Below are positions 1 through 6,094 of a DNA stretch of 6,460 nucleotides, piece after piece. A program made the translations under genes and the position numbers. Under the pieces are notes generated by a model that searched no databases, was not told the DNA's origin, and worked only from the letters and a program-made list of their open reading frames with translations. The stretch is taken from assembly GCA_017996515.1 (NCBI GenBank), contig JAGOGU010000032.1, forward strand, positions 4,313 through 10,772. Direction: 5' to 3'. This DNA is from Allobrachymonas sp. GTDB taxonomy: Bacteria > Pseudomonadota > Gammaproteobacteria > Burkholderiales > Burkholderiaceae_C. Position 1 is the stretch's first letter; each line of letters begins with the position of its first letter.

Positions 1-914
1 ATGGGCGGCGCCAGATCCAGCAATCCTTTAATGGCATGGCGGGCGCGATCCACCGCGCGCGCCTCGATCCATTCCGCCAGCGAATACAGCGCCATCACCA
101 TGGCCGCCTCGGCCCATTGCCCGATGACAAAAGCACCGGTCACGGCCACCGTCATCAAGGTGGTAATGCTGAGCTGGCCGCGCAACAGCAAAGCCAGCCC
201 CTTGCGGTACACGCCAAAGCCCGACAACGCAATGGCCACGCCGGCCAGTGCCATGCTCAGCACATTCCACGGCATGGTTTCTGGTGCCAGAAAATGCACC
301 ACCTCAGCACCTAGCGCAAAGCCCAAGGCCGCACCCAGCTTCCAGATCTCCAGCCGCTGGCGGCGTTGCGTTTCTGCTGCCGAAACGGGCACACTCAAAC
401 GCTCGGTTTTCAGGCCCTCGCGTGCAATGGCTTGTTCAATGGCTGGCCAATCCGCCTCGGGCGCATCGATGGCGACCGTTCGCGCGCCCAGATCGAAGCG
501 CAGGCTCTTGATGGCGGCATAACCTTCCAGTGCGCGGCGAATTTGCGATTCTTCACCGGGGCAATCCATATCCGGCACCCGCAGATTCAGCATGCCTGCC
601 ATGTGCTGCGGCTCGGCCAGATGCACGGCTGCCGAACTGCAGCCCCCGCTACAGCCGCAGTCTTGATGGGCATGGCTGTGCCCATGGTCGTGACCGTGGT
701 CATGATTGTGCGAATGGTATGCATGGTCGCCAGCATGCATCTCTTGCGCGTATCCGTGCGAATGCCCTTCGTGCGCATCTGCACGTTCGCTAGGCACAAG
801 CTGTGCATGATACGCAGCATGTTTGTGTGCAACATGTTCAGGGCTCCCCTGCCCGCAAGCATGGGCACAGCCTCCGTGAGAATGTCCTGTAGTAGAAGTG
901 GCTGTATCTTTCAT
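1..914 (-). CDS. cadA: Heavy-metal-translocating P1B-type ATPase (Zn/Cd/Pb exporter), N-terminal part, cut by the window edge
   Basis: The first 304 codons read without a stop from ATG at 914 and run off the left edge, so the phosphorylation (DKTGT) and ATP-binding domains are not visible. Residues 1-104 form a low-complexity head with 23 His and 5 Cys, including an alternating His tract (69-83) and a Cys cluster (C86, C88, C92). An HMA-like domain follows (about 106-173), in which the usual CxxC is replaced by DCPGEE (C118, E121, E122). Predicted membrane helices lie near 190-211, 217-235, 251-266 and 268-284. The last visible residues, GLLDLAPP (297-304), match the start of the actuator-side linker of this family. 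By family, it should pump divalent soft metals (Zn, Cd, Pb) out of the cytoplasm. It is divergent from a CadR-like regulator, which supports this. No Shine-Dalgarno is seen before the ATG. The family is certain; the symbol and exact metal are inferred. Confidence 0.88.
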   Translation of the reverse strand, partial: MKDTATSTTGHSHGGCAHACGQGSPEHVAHKHAAYHAQLVPSERADAHEGHSHGYAQEMHAGDHAYHSHNHDHGHDHGHSHAHQDCGCSGGCSSAAVHLAEPQHMAGMLNLRVPDMDCPGEESQIRRALEGYAAIKSLRFDLGARTVAIDAPEADWPAIEQAIAREGLKTERLSVPVSAAETQRRQRLEIWKLGAALGFALGAEVVHFLAPETMPWNVLSMALAGVAIALSGFGVYRKGLALLLRGQLSITTLMTVAVTGAFVIGQWAEAAMVMALYSLAEWIEARAVDRARHAIKGLLDLAPP

Positions 915-944
915 GTTAGGTCGTTCATCGCCAAGTTTTGCTAT

Positions 945-975
945 ATTGAAAACCCTGAAGCAGCTACAGAGTCAA
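945..975 (-). promoter_or_regulatory. MerR/CadR-type promoter and operator for the metal ATPase gene
   Basis: On the minus strand there is a -35 TTGACT (975-970), then a 19-bp spacer and a -10 TTCAAT (950-945). The long spacer is the hallmark of MerR-family-activated promoters. It holds an imperfect palindrome at 952-972: on the plus strand the half-sites are ACCCTGAAGC and GCTACAGAGT around one central base, with 8 of 10 pairs complementary. The layout resembles the cadA/pbrA promoters bound by CadR/PbrR. Transcription would start near 938, leaving a leader of about 24 nt before the ATPase ATG at 914. The promoter for the regulator itself could not be resolved in the 113-bp gap. Confidence 0.75.
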
Positions 976-1027
976 ACATATTTGTCGCAATCCCCTTCAT
1001 ACTCAAGGGAAATAAAGAAAGGCCGTC

Positions 1028-1546
1028 ATGAAAATTGGCGAACTCGCCTCCAGCTCGGACACCTCGGTCGAAACCATCCGCTACTACGAGCGCGAAAACT
1101 TGCTGCCCGCCCCTGCGCGCACGGCCAGCAACTACCGCCAATACACGCAGGCGCATCTGGAGCGGCTGGCCTTCATCCGCCACTGCCGGGCGCTGGACAT
1201 GTCGCTGACCGACATTCGCCAGCTCATCGAGTTGATGGCCAACCCCTTGTCGGATGGCGCGCATGTGGATGCCTTGGTGCAGGCGCAGTTGGCGCGCGTG
1301 CAAAACCGCTTGCAAAGCCTGCAAGCGCTGGAAAAACAGCTGCGCGCCCTGCAAAGCCGTTGCGCCGCCAACGGCCATGGGCAGCATGTCAGCGGCGAAT
1401 GCCCCGTGCTGCACGAACTGCTGGTGGCTGCCCGCGGTGAAGGCTGCGTCTGCCACGGGCAAGCGGCCTGCCCGCCATCCACCGCCGATCAGGCAGATCT
1501 GGCCAGCGCCCGACACGCCAAGCACCACACTCGCCCGGCCGCTTGA
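1028..1546 (+). CDS. cadR: MerR-family metal-responsive transcriptional regulator, CadR/PbrR-like
   Basis: A 172-residue protein. Residues 1-37 form the MerR winged helix-turn-helix (MKIGELA, then ETIRYYERENLLP, then NYRQY), and 40-70 the second helical DNA-binding part with RHCRALDMSLTDIRQL. A long dimerisation helix runs about 78-111, followed by the metal loop with C112, H117, H120 and C125. The C-terminus is Cys/His-rich (C140, C142, H143, C148, H162, H165, H166). CadR proteins bind Cd or Pb with Cys near 77, 112 and 119; here position 77 is Gly and the second loop Cys is at 125. It should sit on the operator at 952-972 and, on metal binding, twist the 19-bp spacer to switch on the divergent ATPase. 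The ATG at 1028 is preceded by AAGAAAGG (1015-1022), 5 nt away. The family is sure; which metal it senses is not. Confidence 0.9.
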   Translation: MKIGELASSSDTSVETIRYYERENLLPAPARTASNYRQYTQAHLERLAFIRHCRALDMSLTDIRQLIELMANPLSDGAHVDALVQAQLARVQNRLQSLQALEKQLRALQSRCAANGHGQHVSGECPVLHELLVAARGEGCVCHGQAACPPSTADQADLASARHAKHHTRPAA

Positions 1547-1554
1547 GGGAACAC

Positions 1555-1593
1555 AAAAACAATGGGCACGCTCTTGGATAGAACGTGCCCATT
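1555..1593 (-). terminator. Intrinsic terminator closing the rpsU/yqeY unit
   Basis: A perfect 10-bp stem, AATGGGCACG (1561-1570) with CGTGCCCATT (1584-1593), has a 13-nt loop. On the minus strand it is followed by GTTTTTGTG, with the T-run at 1559-1555. On the plus strand no T-run follows, so it should act mainly on transcripts coming from yqeY. It lies 87 nt beyond the yqeY stop and 14 nt after the convergent cadR stop, and could also slow cadR read-through. Confidence 0.8.
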
Positions 1594-1611
1594 GGCGTGA
1601 GATTGGCGTGA
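1591..1611. repeat. Short tandem direct repeat, two units
   Basis: ATTGGCGTGA occurs at 1591-1600 and again at 1602-1611, one base apart, overlapping the right arm of the terminator stem. This is probably a local duplication in non-coding DNA; no function is suggested. Confidence 0.5.
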
Positions 1612-1680
1612 AAGGCAGTCAGCGCGACCCAATGCCGTGCGGCAGCCCCTCTCTCTTTGGCTCTTTGGCCTCCTTTACCT

Positions 1681-2142
1681 TCAGGCAGCCAACACGGTTT
1701 TGACGGCTGCAGAAACAGCCCCCATATCGGCCTTGCCTGCCAGTTGCGCTTTGGCCGTACCCATCAACTTGCCCATATCGGCCGCTGCGGGTTTGCGGCC
1801 ATTGTCAGCCTCAAACGCGGCCGCAATCGCTTGCACGGCGGCAGTAATTTCCGCTTCGCTCATGCGGGCCGGCAAGTAGGCCTGCAACACGGTCAGCTCG
1901 GCCTTTTCCTGGTCGGCCAAATCCTGGCGTGCAGCTTGCTCGTAGGCGGCAATGCTGTCTTTGCGCTGCTTGACCAGTTTGTCGATCACGGCAATCACGG
2001 CCGCGTCATCCAAGGTCACGCGCTCATCCACCTCGCGCTGCTTGATGGCCGCCTGCAACAGCCGGATAGTGCCCAGCCGCGCAGTGTCTTTGGCACGCAT
2101 GGCCGCCTTCATATCTTCGGTAATTTGTTCTTTTAAACTCAT
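1681..2142 (-). CDS. yqeY: GatB/YqeY domain protein
   Basis: A 153-residue protein that matches the YqeY family over its full length: an N-terminal helical half with KQREVDERVTLDD (34-46), the signature KQRKDSIAAYEQAARQDLADQE (about 58-79), the YLP turn, and a C-terminal half with DMGKLMGTAKAQLAGKADM. The second half resembles the tail domain of GatB and GatE, which helps recognise tRNA in the amidotransferase that makes Gln-tRNA or Asn-tRNA. The role of stand-alone YqeY is not established. ATG at 2142 has a good ribosome binding site, GAGGGA (2154-2149), 6 nt upstream. It lies downstream of rpsU, a common arrangement, but two terminator-like hairpins separate the two genes. Confidence 0.93.
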   Translation of the reverse strand: MSLKEQITEDMKAAMRAKDTARLGTIRLLQAAIKQREVDERVTLDDAAVIAVIDKLVKQRKDSIAAYEQAARQDLADQEKAELTVLQAYLPARMSEAEITAAVQAIAAAFEADNGRKPAAADMGKLMGTAKAQLAGKADMGAVSAAVKTVLAA

Positions 2143-2156
2143 TTCTCATCCCTCGC

Positions 2157-2192
2157 AAAGAACAAAGGCCCGCTGAGCATCCCCGGCGAGCC
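2157..2192 (-). terminator. Second terminator-like hairpin between rpsU and yqeY
   Basis: On the minus strand GGCTCGC (2192-2186) pairs with GCGGGCC (2173-2167), 7 bp with one G-T pair and a 12-nt loop. It is followed by a T-rich tail, TTTGTTCTTT (2166-2157). AACAA and TTGTT outside the stem could extend it with a bulge. The tail ends 2 nt before the yqeY ribosome binding site, so the structure might affect translation start as well as transcription. Confidence 0.5.
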
Positions 2193-2200
2193 TTGTTGAC

Positions 2201-2229
2201 AAAGCAAAAGCCAGACGCTGCGGTCTGGC
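2201..2229 (-). terminator. Intrinsic terminator after rpsU
   Basis: On the minus strand GCCAGAC (2229-2223) pairs perfectly with GTCTGGC (2216-2210) around a 6-nt loop. The tail is TTTTGCTTT (2209-2201). It begins 13 nt after the rpsU stop codon, the expected place for a terminator of a highly expressed ribosomal protein gene. Confidence 0.75.
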
Positions 2230-2242
2230 CTCTGGCTGAAAC

Positions 2243-2455
2243 TCAGTAGAGCTTCTTGGGCAGTTGCATGCTGCGCACGCGCTTGTAATGGCGCTTGACG
2301 GCAGCCGCTTTCTTGCGCTTGCGCTCGGCTGTGGGTTTTTCATAAAACTCGCGGGCGCGCAGATCAGTCAGCAGGCCGAGTTTTTCAATGGTGCGCTTGA
2401 AGCGACGCAGAGCAACTTCAAAAGGTTCGTTTTCTTTTACACGAATGGTGGTCAT
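2243..2455 (-). CDS. rpsU: 30S ribosomal protein bS21
   Basis: A 70-residue, very basic protein beginning [20 protein letters not shown] and ending MQLPKKLY, with the usual [12 protein letters not shown] basic helix in the C-terminal half. This length and both ends are typical of proteobacterial bS21, which sits on the small-subunit platform near the 16S rRNA 3' end and helps initiation on mRNAs. The frame stays open upstream to an ATG at 2542, but family conservation begins at MTTIRV, so the start is set at 2455. There is no good Shine-Dalgarno; the nearest purine run, GGAA (2470-2467), is 11 nt away. The usual partners dnaG and rpoD are absent here; yqeY follows instead. Confidence 0.96.
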   Translation of the reverse strand: MTTIRVKENEPFEVALRRFKRTIEKLGLLTDLRAREFYEKPTAERKRKKAAAVKRHYKRVRSMQLPKKLY

Positions 2456-2533
2456 TGGTGAAAATGTTCCAAAATGCGCAGTTGCCTCGTGCAGGAAGAT
2501 CGAAACCTGTGGAGTGCAGAGCTGCAATATTTT

Positions 2534-2568
2534 CCCCGTCATCTCACAAACATGGCTGGCCGACGGGG
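2534..2568 (-). other. GC-rich stem-loop in the rpsU leader
   Basis: CCCCGTC (2534-2540) and GACGGGG (2562-2568) form a perfect 7-bp stem with a 21-nt loop. It lies between the predicted rpsU promoter and the rpsU start, so it would be part of the mRNA leader. No T-run follows on the minus strand, which argues against a terminator. A regulatory role is only a guess. Confidence 0.45.
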
Positions 2569-2592
2569 GTCTGCCGGTAAATTGAATGGGCG

Positions 2593-2598
2593 ATTATA
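2593..2598 (-). promoter_or_regulatory. Consensus -10 element, probable rpsU promoter
   Basis: The minus strand reads TATAAT (2598-2593), a perfect sigma-70 -10 hexamer, in the 224-bp gap upstream of rpsU. The -35 is poor: GCCTAA at 17-bp spacing. Transcription would start near 2586, giving a leader of about 130 nt. Confidence 0.5.
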
Positions 2599-2679
2599 AG
2601 GCGATATCGGGCCGGTTAGGCAGCAAACACCCCGCACGGCCCACTATCAAGCGTTGCAAGCTGGCAACAAGGCATGGCA

Positions 2680-4311
2680 TCAATGGGCCTTGTCCAAACT
2701 CAAACCCGCATGCTCGCGCAGCGGATGGAAATGAATTTTGGGGAAACGCTCTTGCGCCAACCGCACATCGTAAGGCGAAGTACACAAATAGGCCAATGCG
2801 CCCGCCGCATCGTGCGCCATGCGCATGGGGTAAGTATTTTCAAATTCGCGCAAATCCTGCGGTGTGTCGGCGGTGATCCAGCGCGCGCCGGTGTACTGGC
2901 AGCTTTCCAGTCGCACTTCGCAGTCGTACTCGGTTTTCAGGCGATGCTGCACCACCTCGAATTGCAACTGCCCAATCGCGCCCAACAGCATATTACCGCC
3001 CGCCTCGGGTTTGAAGACCTGAATGGCCCCCTCCTCGCCCAGTTGCAGCAGGCCCTGTTGCAGCTGCTTGGTACGCAACGGGTTTTTCAGCACCACGGTC
3101 ATGAACATTTCAGGCGCAAAGAATGGCAATCCCGTGAATTGCAGGCTGGCACCGTCGGTAATCGTGTCGCCCAGCTGCACGCCGCCGTGGGTGGTAAAGC
3201 CGATGATGTCGCCCGCGTAGGCTTCTTCCACCGCCTCGCGGCGCTGGCTCATGAAGGTAACGACGCTGGTGGGACGCAACTCTTTGCCCGTGCGCTGCAC
3301 TTTCATTTTCATGCCCGGCGTGTATTTGCCGCTGGCCACACGCACAAAAGCAATGCGGTCGCGATGGTTGGCGTCCATATTGGCCTGCACCTTGAATACC
3401 ACACCGGCAAAACCCGCACCTTCAGGCTGGATGATCGTTTCGCTCACCTCGCCGTTTTTGGCCATCAGGCGGCTGGTGCGTGCACCGGGCGAAGGCGACA
3501 TGTCCACCCCCGCATTGAGCACTTCCATCACACCGAAGTTGTTGACGCCGGAACCAAAGAACACAGGGGTGAGTTTGCCAGCCAGAAAAGCCTCATGATC
3601 CCACTCGGCTGATGCGCCCTGCGCCAACTCCATGCTTTCCAGCGCGTCGTCAAACGTTTTGCCAAAGCGCGCGCGCAAGGCGTCTGCATCGCTGAGCGGA
3701 ATGGTCTCAAAGTCTTGCGGGCGTTTTTCGGTACCGGCCTGAAACACGGTCATACTCTGCGTGCGCAGATTGATGATGCCGCCAAAGTTCTTACCCTGCC
3801 CCACGGGCCAGGTAATGGGGCAGCAAGGCATACCCAATTCGCGCTCGACCTCATCCAGAATGTCCAGCGGGTCGCGCACCTCGCGGTCCATTTTGTTGAC
3901 GAAGGTGATGATGGGCGTGTCGCGCTGGCGGCACACTTCAATCAAGCGGCGGGTTTGCGCCTCTACACCGTTGGCCGCATCAATCACCATCAACGCCGAA
4001 TCAACAGCAGTAAGCACGCGGTAGGTGTCTTCGGAAAAGTCCTTGTGGCCGGGCGTGTCCAGCAGGTTGATGACATGGTCGCGGTAGCTCATCTGCATCA
4101 CGCTGGATGCCACCGAAATACCGCGCTGCTTTTCAATTTCCATCCAGTCGGATGTGGCATGGCGGCTGGCCTTGCGCCCTTTCACGGCACCGGCAATCTG
4201 AATCGCGCCAGAGAACAGCAACAGTTTTTCGGTCAGCGTGGTTTTACCCGCATCCGGGTGAGAGATGATGGCAAAGGTGCGGCGGCGGCGGGTTTCAGAA
4301 GCGTAGGTCAC
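2680..4311 (-). CDS. prfC: Peptide chain release factor 3 (RF3)
   Basis: A 543-residue translational GTPase, close to the usual RF3 length of about 530. RF3 uses GTP to remove RF1 or RF2 from the ribosome after peptide release. Visible motifs: P-loop SHPDAGKTT (17-25), switch region around RGIS (63-66), DTPGH (85-89), NKMD (139-142). The C-terminal two thirds hold domains II and III, with VFKVQANMD and GAIGQLQFEVVQHRL, which are typical of RF3 and not of EF-G or EF-Tu. The start is GTG at 4311, which places the P-loop at the same distance from the N-terminus as in known RF3 proteins; the frame is open upstream only to a TAA at 4347-4345, and the next ATG is at codon 57. No Shine-Dalgarno precedes the GTG. 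A large stem-loop lies 25 nt upstream. The gene stands alone, 240 bp from its upstream neighbour. Confidence 0.97.
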   Translation of the reverse strand: MTYASETRRRRTFAIISHPDAGKTTLTEKLLLFSGAIQIAGAVKGRKASRHATSDWMEIEKQRGISVASSVMQMSYRDHVINLLDTPGHKDFSEDTYRVLTAVDSALMVIDAANGVEAQTRRLIEVCRQRDTPIITFVNKMDREVRDPLDILDEVERELGMPCCPITWPVGQGKNFGGIINLRTQSMTVFQAGTEKRPQDFETIPLSDADALRARFGKTFDDALESMELAQGASAEWDHEAFLAGKLTPVFFGSGVNNFGVMEVLNAGVDMSPSPGARTSRLMAKNGEVSETIIQPEGAGFAGVVFKVQANMDANHRDRIAFVRVASGKYTPGMKMKVQRTGKELRPTSVVTFMSQRREAVEEAYAGDIIGFTTHGGVQLGDTITDGASLQFTGLPFFAPEMFMTVVLKNPLRTKQLQQGLLQLGEEGAIQVFKPEAGGNMLLGAIGQLQFEVVQHRLKTEYDCEVRLESCQYTGARWITADTPQDLREFENTYPMRMAHDAAGALAYLCTSPYDVRLAQERFPKIHFHPLREHAGLSLDKAH

Positions 4312-4327
4312 GGGAATCAGGCTACAG

Positions 4328-4390
4328 AAAAATTGCGGATAGCTTTACGGCACGCGTGGCAGATATCTGCGCCATGCCCAAAAGCTATCC
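4328..4390 (-). terminator. Long stem-loop with T-run just upstream of prfC (terminator or leader attenuator)
   Basis: On the minus strand GGATAGCTTT (4390-4381) pairs perfectly with AAAGCTATCC (4346-4337). Inside are GGCA/TGCC (4378-4375 with 4352-4349) and TGGC/GCCA (4374-4371 with 4360-4357), giving about 18 bp with one internal loop and one bulge. The apex includes a perfect 12-bp palindrome (4359-4370). After the stem comes GCAATTTTT, with the T-run at 4332-4328. It could end transcription from the upstream carbonic-anhydrase-like gene, or act within a prfC leader. The first reading is simpler. Confidence 0.55.
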
Positions 4391-4551
4391 ATCAGAAAAA
4401 ATCACGAGTCAGCCAGTGCTTATGCAGCTCTTGCGAAGCAGGCTGGCACGGAACAAGCCAGCTATTATCCCCTGCCAGCGCCTGGCGCGCATCTGTTCAG
4501 CATTTGTTGTTGCACCCGTTCAGCCCCTCTGACCACATCCAAGCTTTCGCA
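4391..4551. other. Non-coding gap downstream of the gamma-carbonic-anhydrase gene
   Basis: No convincing gene is present on either strand. The stretch carries several GCCAG/CTGGC segments (4412-4416, 4442-4447, 4457-4462, 4474-4478, 4482-4486) that can form short alternative hairpins, and a run of six A at 4396-4401 (T on the minus strand). GATAAT near 4464-4469 on the minus strand resembles a -10 box but has no -35 partner. A prfC promoter should lie here but cannot be placed. Confidence 0.4.
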
Positions 4552-5073
4552 TCAGAGCCGCCGCAACTGCGCCCGATAACGCCGGGCGTTTTCAATATAT
4601 TTCTGCGCACTTTGCCGCAAAGCCGCCATCTGCTCAGGAGCCAACTGCCGCACCACCCGTGCAGGGCTGCCCACGATGAGACTGCCGTCCGGGAACGTTT
4701 TGCCTTCTGTCACCAATGCGCCAGCCCCTACCAGGCAATGCCTGCCAATCACCGCATGGTTCAGCACCACCGCGCCCATGCCAATCAGGCTCTCATCCCC
4801 CACCGTGCAGCCATGCAGAATGGCCTTGTGCCCCACCGTTACCCATTTGCCCACAGTTAAAGGGGCGCCCGGGTCGGTATGCAGCACGCAGCCATCTTGC
4901 ACGTTGCTGCCGTCACCCAGAACGATGGGTTCGTTGTCACCCCGCAAAACAGCGTTGAACCAGATGCTCACATCTGCCGCCAAACGCACATCACCGATGA
5001 TGTGTGCACTGTCTGCCAGCCAAACGCTATCAGCCAGTTGCGGCTGCCTGTCACCCAGTTGATAAAGGGGCAT
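4552..5073 (-). CDS. Gamma-carbonic-anhydrase-family protein (left-handed beta-helix, YrdA-like)
   Basis: A 173-residue protein built of hexapeptide repeats (such as IIGDVR, IVLGDG, LTVGKW, CTVGDE, AVIGRH), which fold into a left-handed beta-helix that forms trimers. The three zinc-ligand histidines of the family are present: H65 (VLHTD), H82 (VGHKA) and H87 (ILHG). R44 and D46 (VLRGDN) and Q59 are also kept. A C-terminal helix (about 145-173) packs outside the barrel. Many bacterial members of this YrdA/PaaY-like group bind metal, but carbonic anhydrase activity is proven for few, so the reaction is left open. ATG at 5073 is preceded by AAGGA (5087-5083), 9 nt away. It lies 71 bp after xerD on the same strand and could be read with it. 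Confidence 0.92.
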   Translation of the reverse strand: MPLYQLGDRQPQLADSVWLADSAHIIGDVRLAADVSIWFNAVLRGDNEPIVLGDGSNVQDGCVLHTDPGAPLTVGKWVTVGHKAILHGCTVGDESLIGMGAVVLNHAVIGRHCLVGAGALVTEGKTFPDGSLIVGSPARVVRQLAPEQMAALRQSAQKYIENARRYRAQLRRL

Positions 5074-5144
5074 GATGGTTTTTCCTTCTTTTCCTTGGAT
5101 GGACGCACGTTACCAGGTGCACTGGCGCTACACGCAAACGCATC

Positions 5145-6071
5145 TCACCCTCTGGGGTGATGCTGCGCGTGCAGCGATTTGAGCCGCTCGCGTGCAATAT
5201 GGGTATAGATGGTGGTGGTGCTGATATCGGCATGCCCCAGCAGCAACTGCACCACGCGCAAATCAGCGCCGTGATTGAGCAAATGGGTGGCAAACGCATG
5301 CCGCAAGGTGTGGGGCGACAAAGGCACGCGAATATCGGCCTGCGCCGCGTATTTTTTCACCAGCTGCCAGAACATGGCGCGCGTCATCGCCTCGCCAGCA
5401 CGCGCACCACGCGCCGTGACAAACACCGCATCCGTCTGCCGTTGCCCGAGCAATGCCGGACGCGCTTCGCTCAAATAACGCTGCAACCAGTCGTGCGCTT
5501 GTGCGCCAAAAGGCACCAGGCGCTCTTTATTGCCTTTGCCCGTGATACGCAACACCTGCTCGGCCAGGCTGATTTGCAACAGCTTGATTTGCACCAGCTC
5601 GCTCACGCGCAAGCCGCTGGCATACAACAGCTCCAGCATGGCGCGATCGCGCAATCCCAAGGGCGTTTGCACATCGGGCGCGGCCAACAATGCCTCCACC
5701 TGGGCTTCGCTCATCAATTTGGGCACCCGCAACGGCATCCGTGCCGCGATCAAACGGAGTGTGGGATCTTGTGCGATATGCCGCTCGCGCAATGCCCAGC
5801 GGTAAAACCGCTTCAGCACCGTGAACCGTCGATTGGCCGTGCTGGCCTTGTGCCCTTGTGCAAACAAATACCCTTGATACAACTGCAAGCGGGGTTCATC
5901 AACCCCCAGCAAATCTGTGGCCGGTGTTTGATCGTGCAGCCATTGCGCAAACAACTGCACATCACGCCGATACGCCGCCAGCGTGTTGGCAGAAAGCCCC
6001 TCTTCCAACCACAGGGCATCTATAAAGGTATCAACAATGGGGATAGTCAATGCGGCGGATTCTGCCCCCAT
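5145..6071 (-). CDS. xerD: Site-specific tyrosine recombinase XerD
   Basis: A 308-residue protein, near the 298 of E. coli XerD. The N-terminal SAM-like core-binding domain spans about 8-95 (LEEGLSANTLAAYRRDV, then ANRRFTVLKRFYRWA). The catalytic domain follows with all six active residues: R155 (ASGLRVSEL), K179 (TGKGNKER), H254 and R257 (SPHTLRHAFATHLL), H280 (LLGHADIST) and the nucleophile Y289 (TIYTHI). XerD works with XerC at dif to resolve chromosome dimers under FtsK control; the motifs favour XerD over XerC or an integrase, as does its core-gene setting. The frame is open upstream to 6179, inside the cytochrome gene, but similarity begins around residue 8, so ATG at 6071 is chosen, 23 nt after the cytochrome stop. 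There is no clear Shine-Dalgarno, so translational coupling is possible. Confidence 0.94.
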   Translation of the reverse strand: MGAESAALTIPIVDTFIDALWLEEGLSANTLAAYRRDVQLFAQWLHDQTPATDLLGVDEPRLQLYQGYLFAQGHKASTANRRFTVLKRFYRWALRERHIAQDPTLRLIAARMPLRVPKLMSEAQVEALLAAPDVQTPLGLRDRAMLELLYASGLRVSELVQIKLLQISLAEQVLRITGKGNKERLVPFGAQAHDWLQRYLSEARPALLGQRQTDAVFVTARGARAGEAMTRAMFWQLVKKYAAQADIRVPLSPHTLRHAFATHLLNHGADLRVVQLLLGHADISTTTIYTHIARERLKSLHAQHHPRG

Positions 6072-6094
6072 TTTGTGTTGTGACACGCGGCAAA

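Noticed and set aside
1..1031. Plus-strand open frames opposite the metal ATPase (up to 221 residues)
   Set aside because: They are antisense shadows in a GC-rich, His-rich region. The minus frame has family motifs and membrane helices; the plus frames show none.
1669..1676. Perfect Shine-Dalgarno-like AAAGGAGG on the minus strand just after yqeY
   Set aside because: No ATG, GTG or TTG start with an open frame follows at a usable distance before the terminator, so no small gene is supported.
2456..2542. 29-residue in-frame N-terminal extension of bS21 from ATG at 2542
   Set aside because: bS21 homologues begin at the MTTIRV-like segment, and the extension overlaps the probable leader and its hairpin.
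2653..2668. GTTGC/GCAAC 5-bp hairpin after the prfC stop, considered as a prfC terminator
   Set aside because: The stem is short and no T-run follows on the minus strand.
2674..4860. Long plus-strand open frames opposite prfC (312 and 381 residues)
   Set aside because: The minus strand here is an unmistakable full-length RF3. The plus frames have no recognisable domain, and the second runs across an intergenic gap into another gene.
5145..5160. TCACCC/GGGTGA hairpin at the end of xerD
   Set aside because: Only 6 bp, overlapping the stop codon, with no T-run; not enough for a terminator call.
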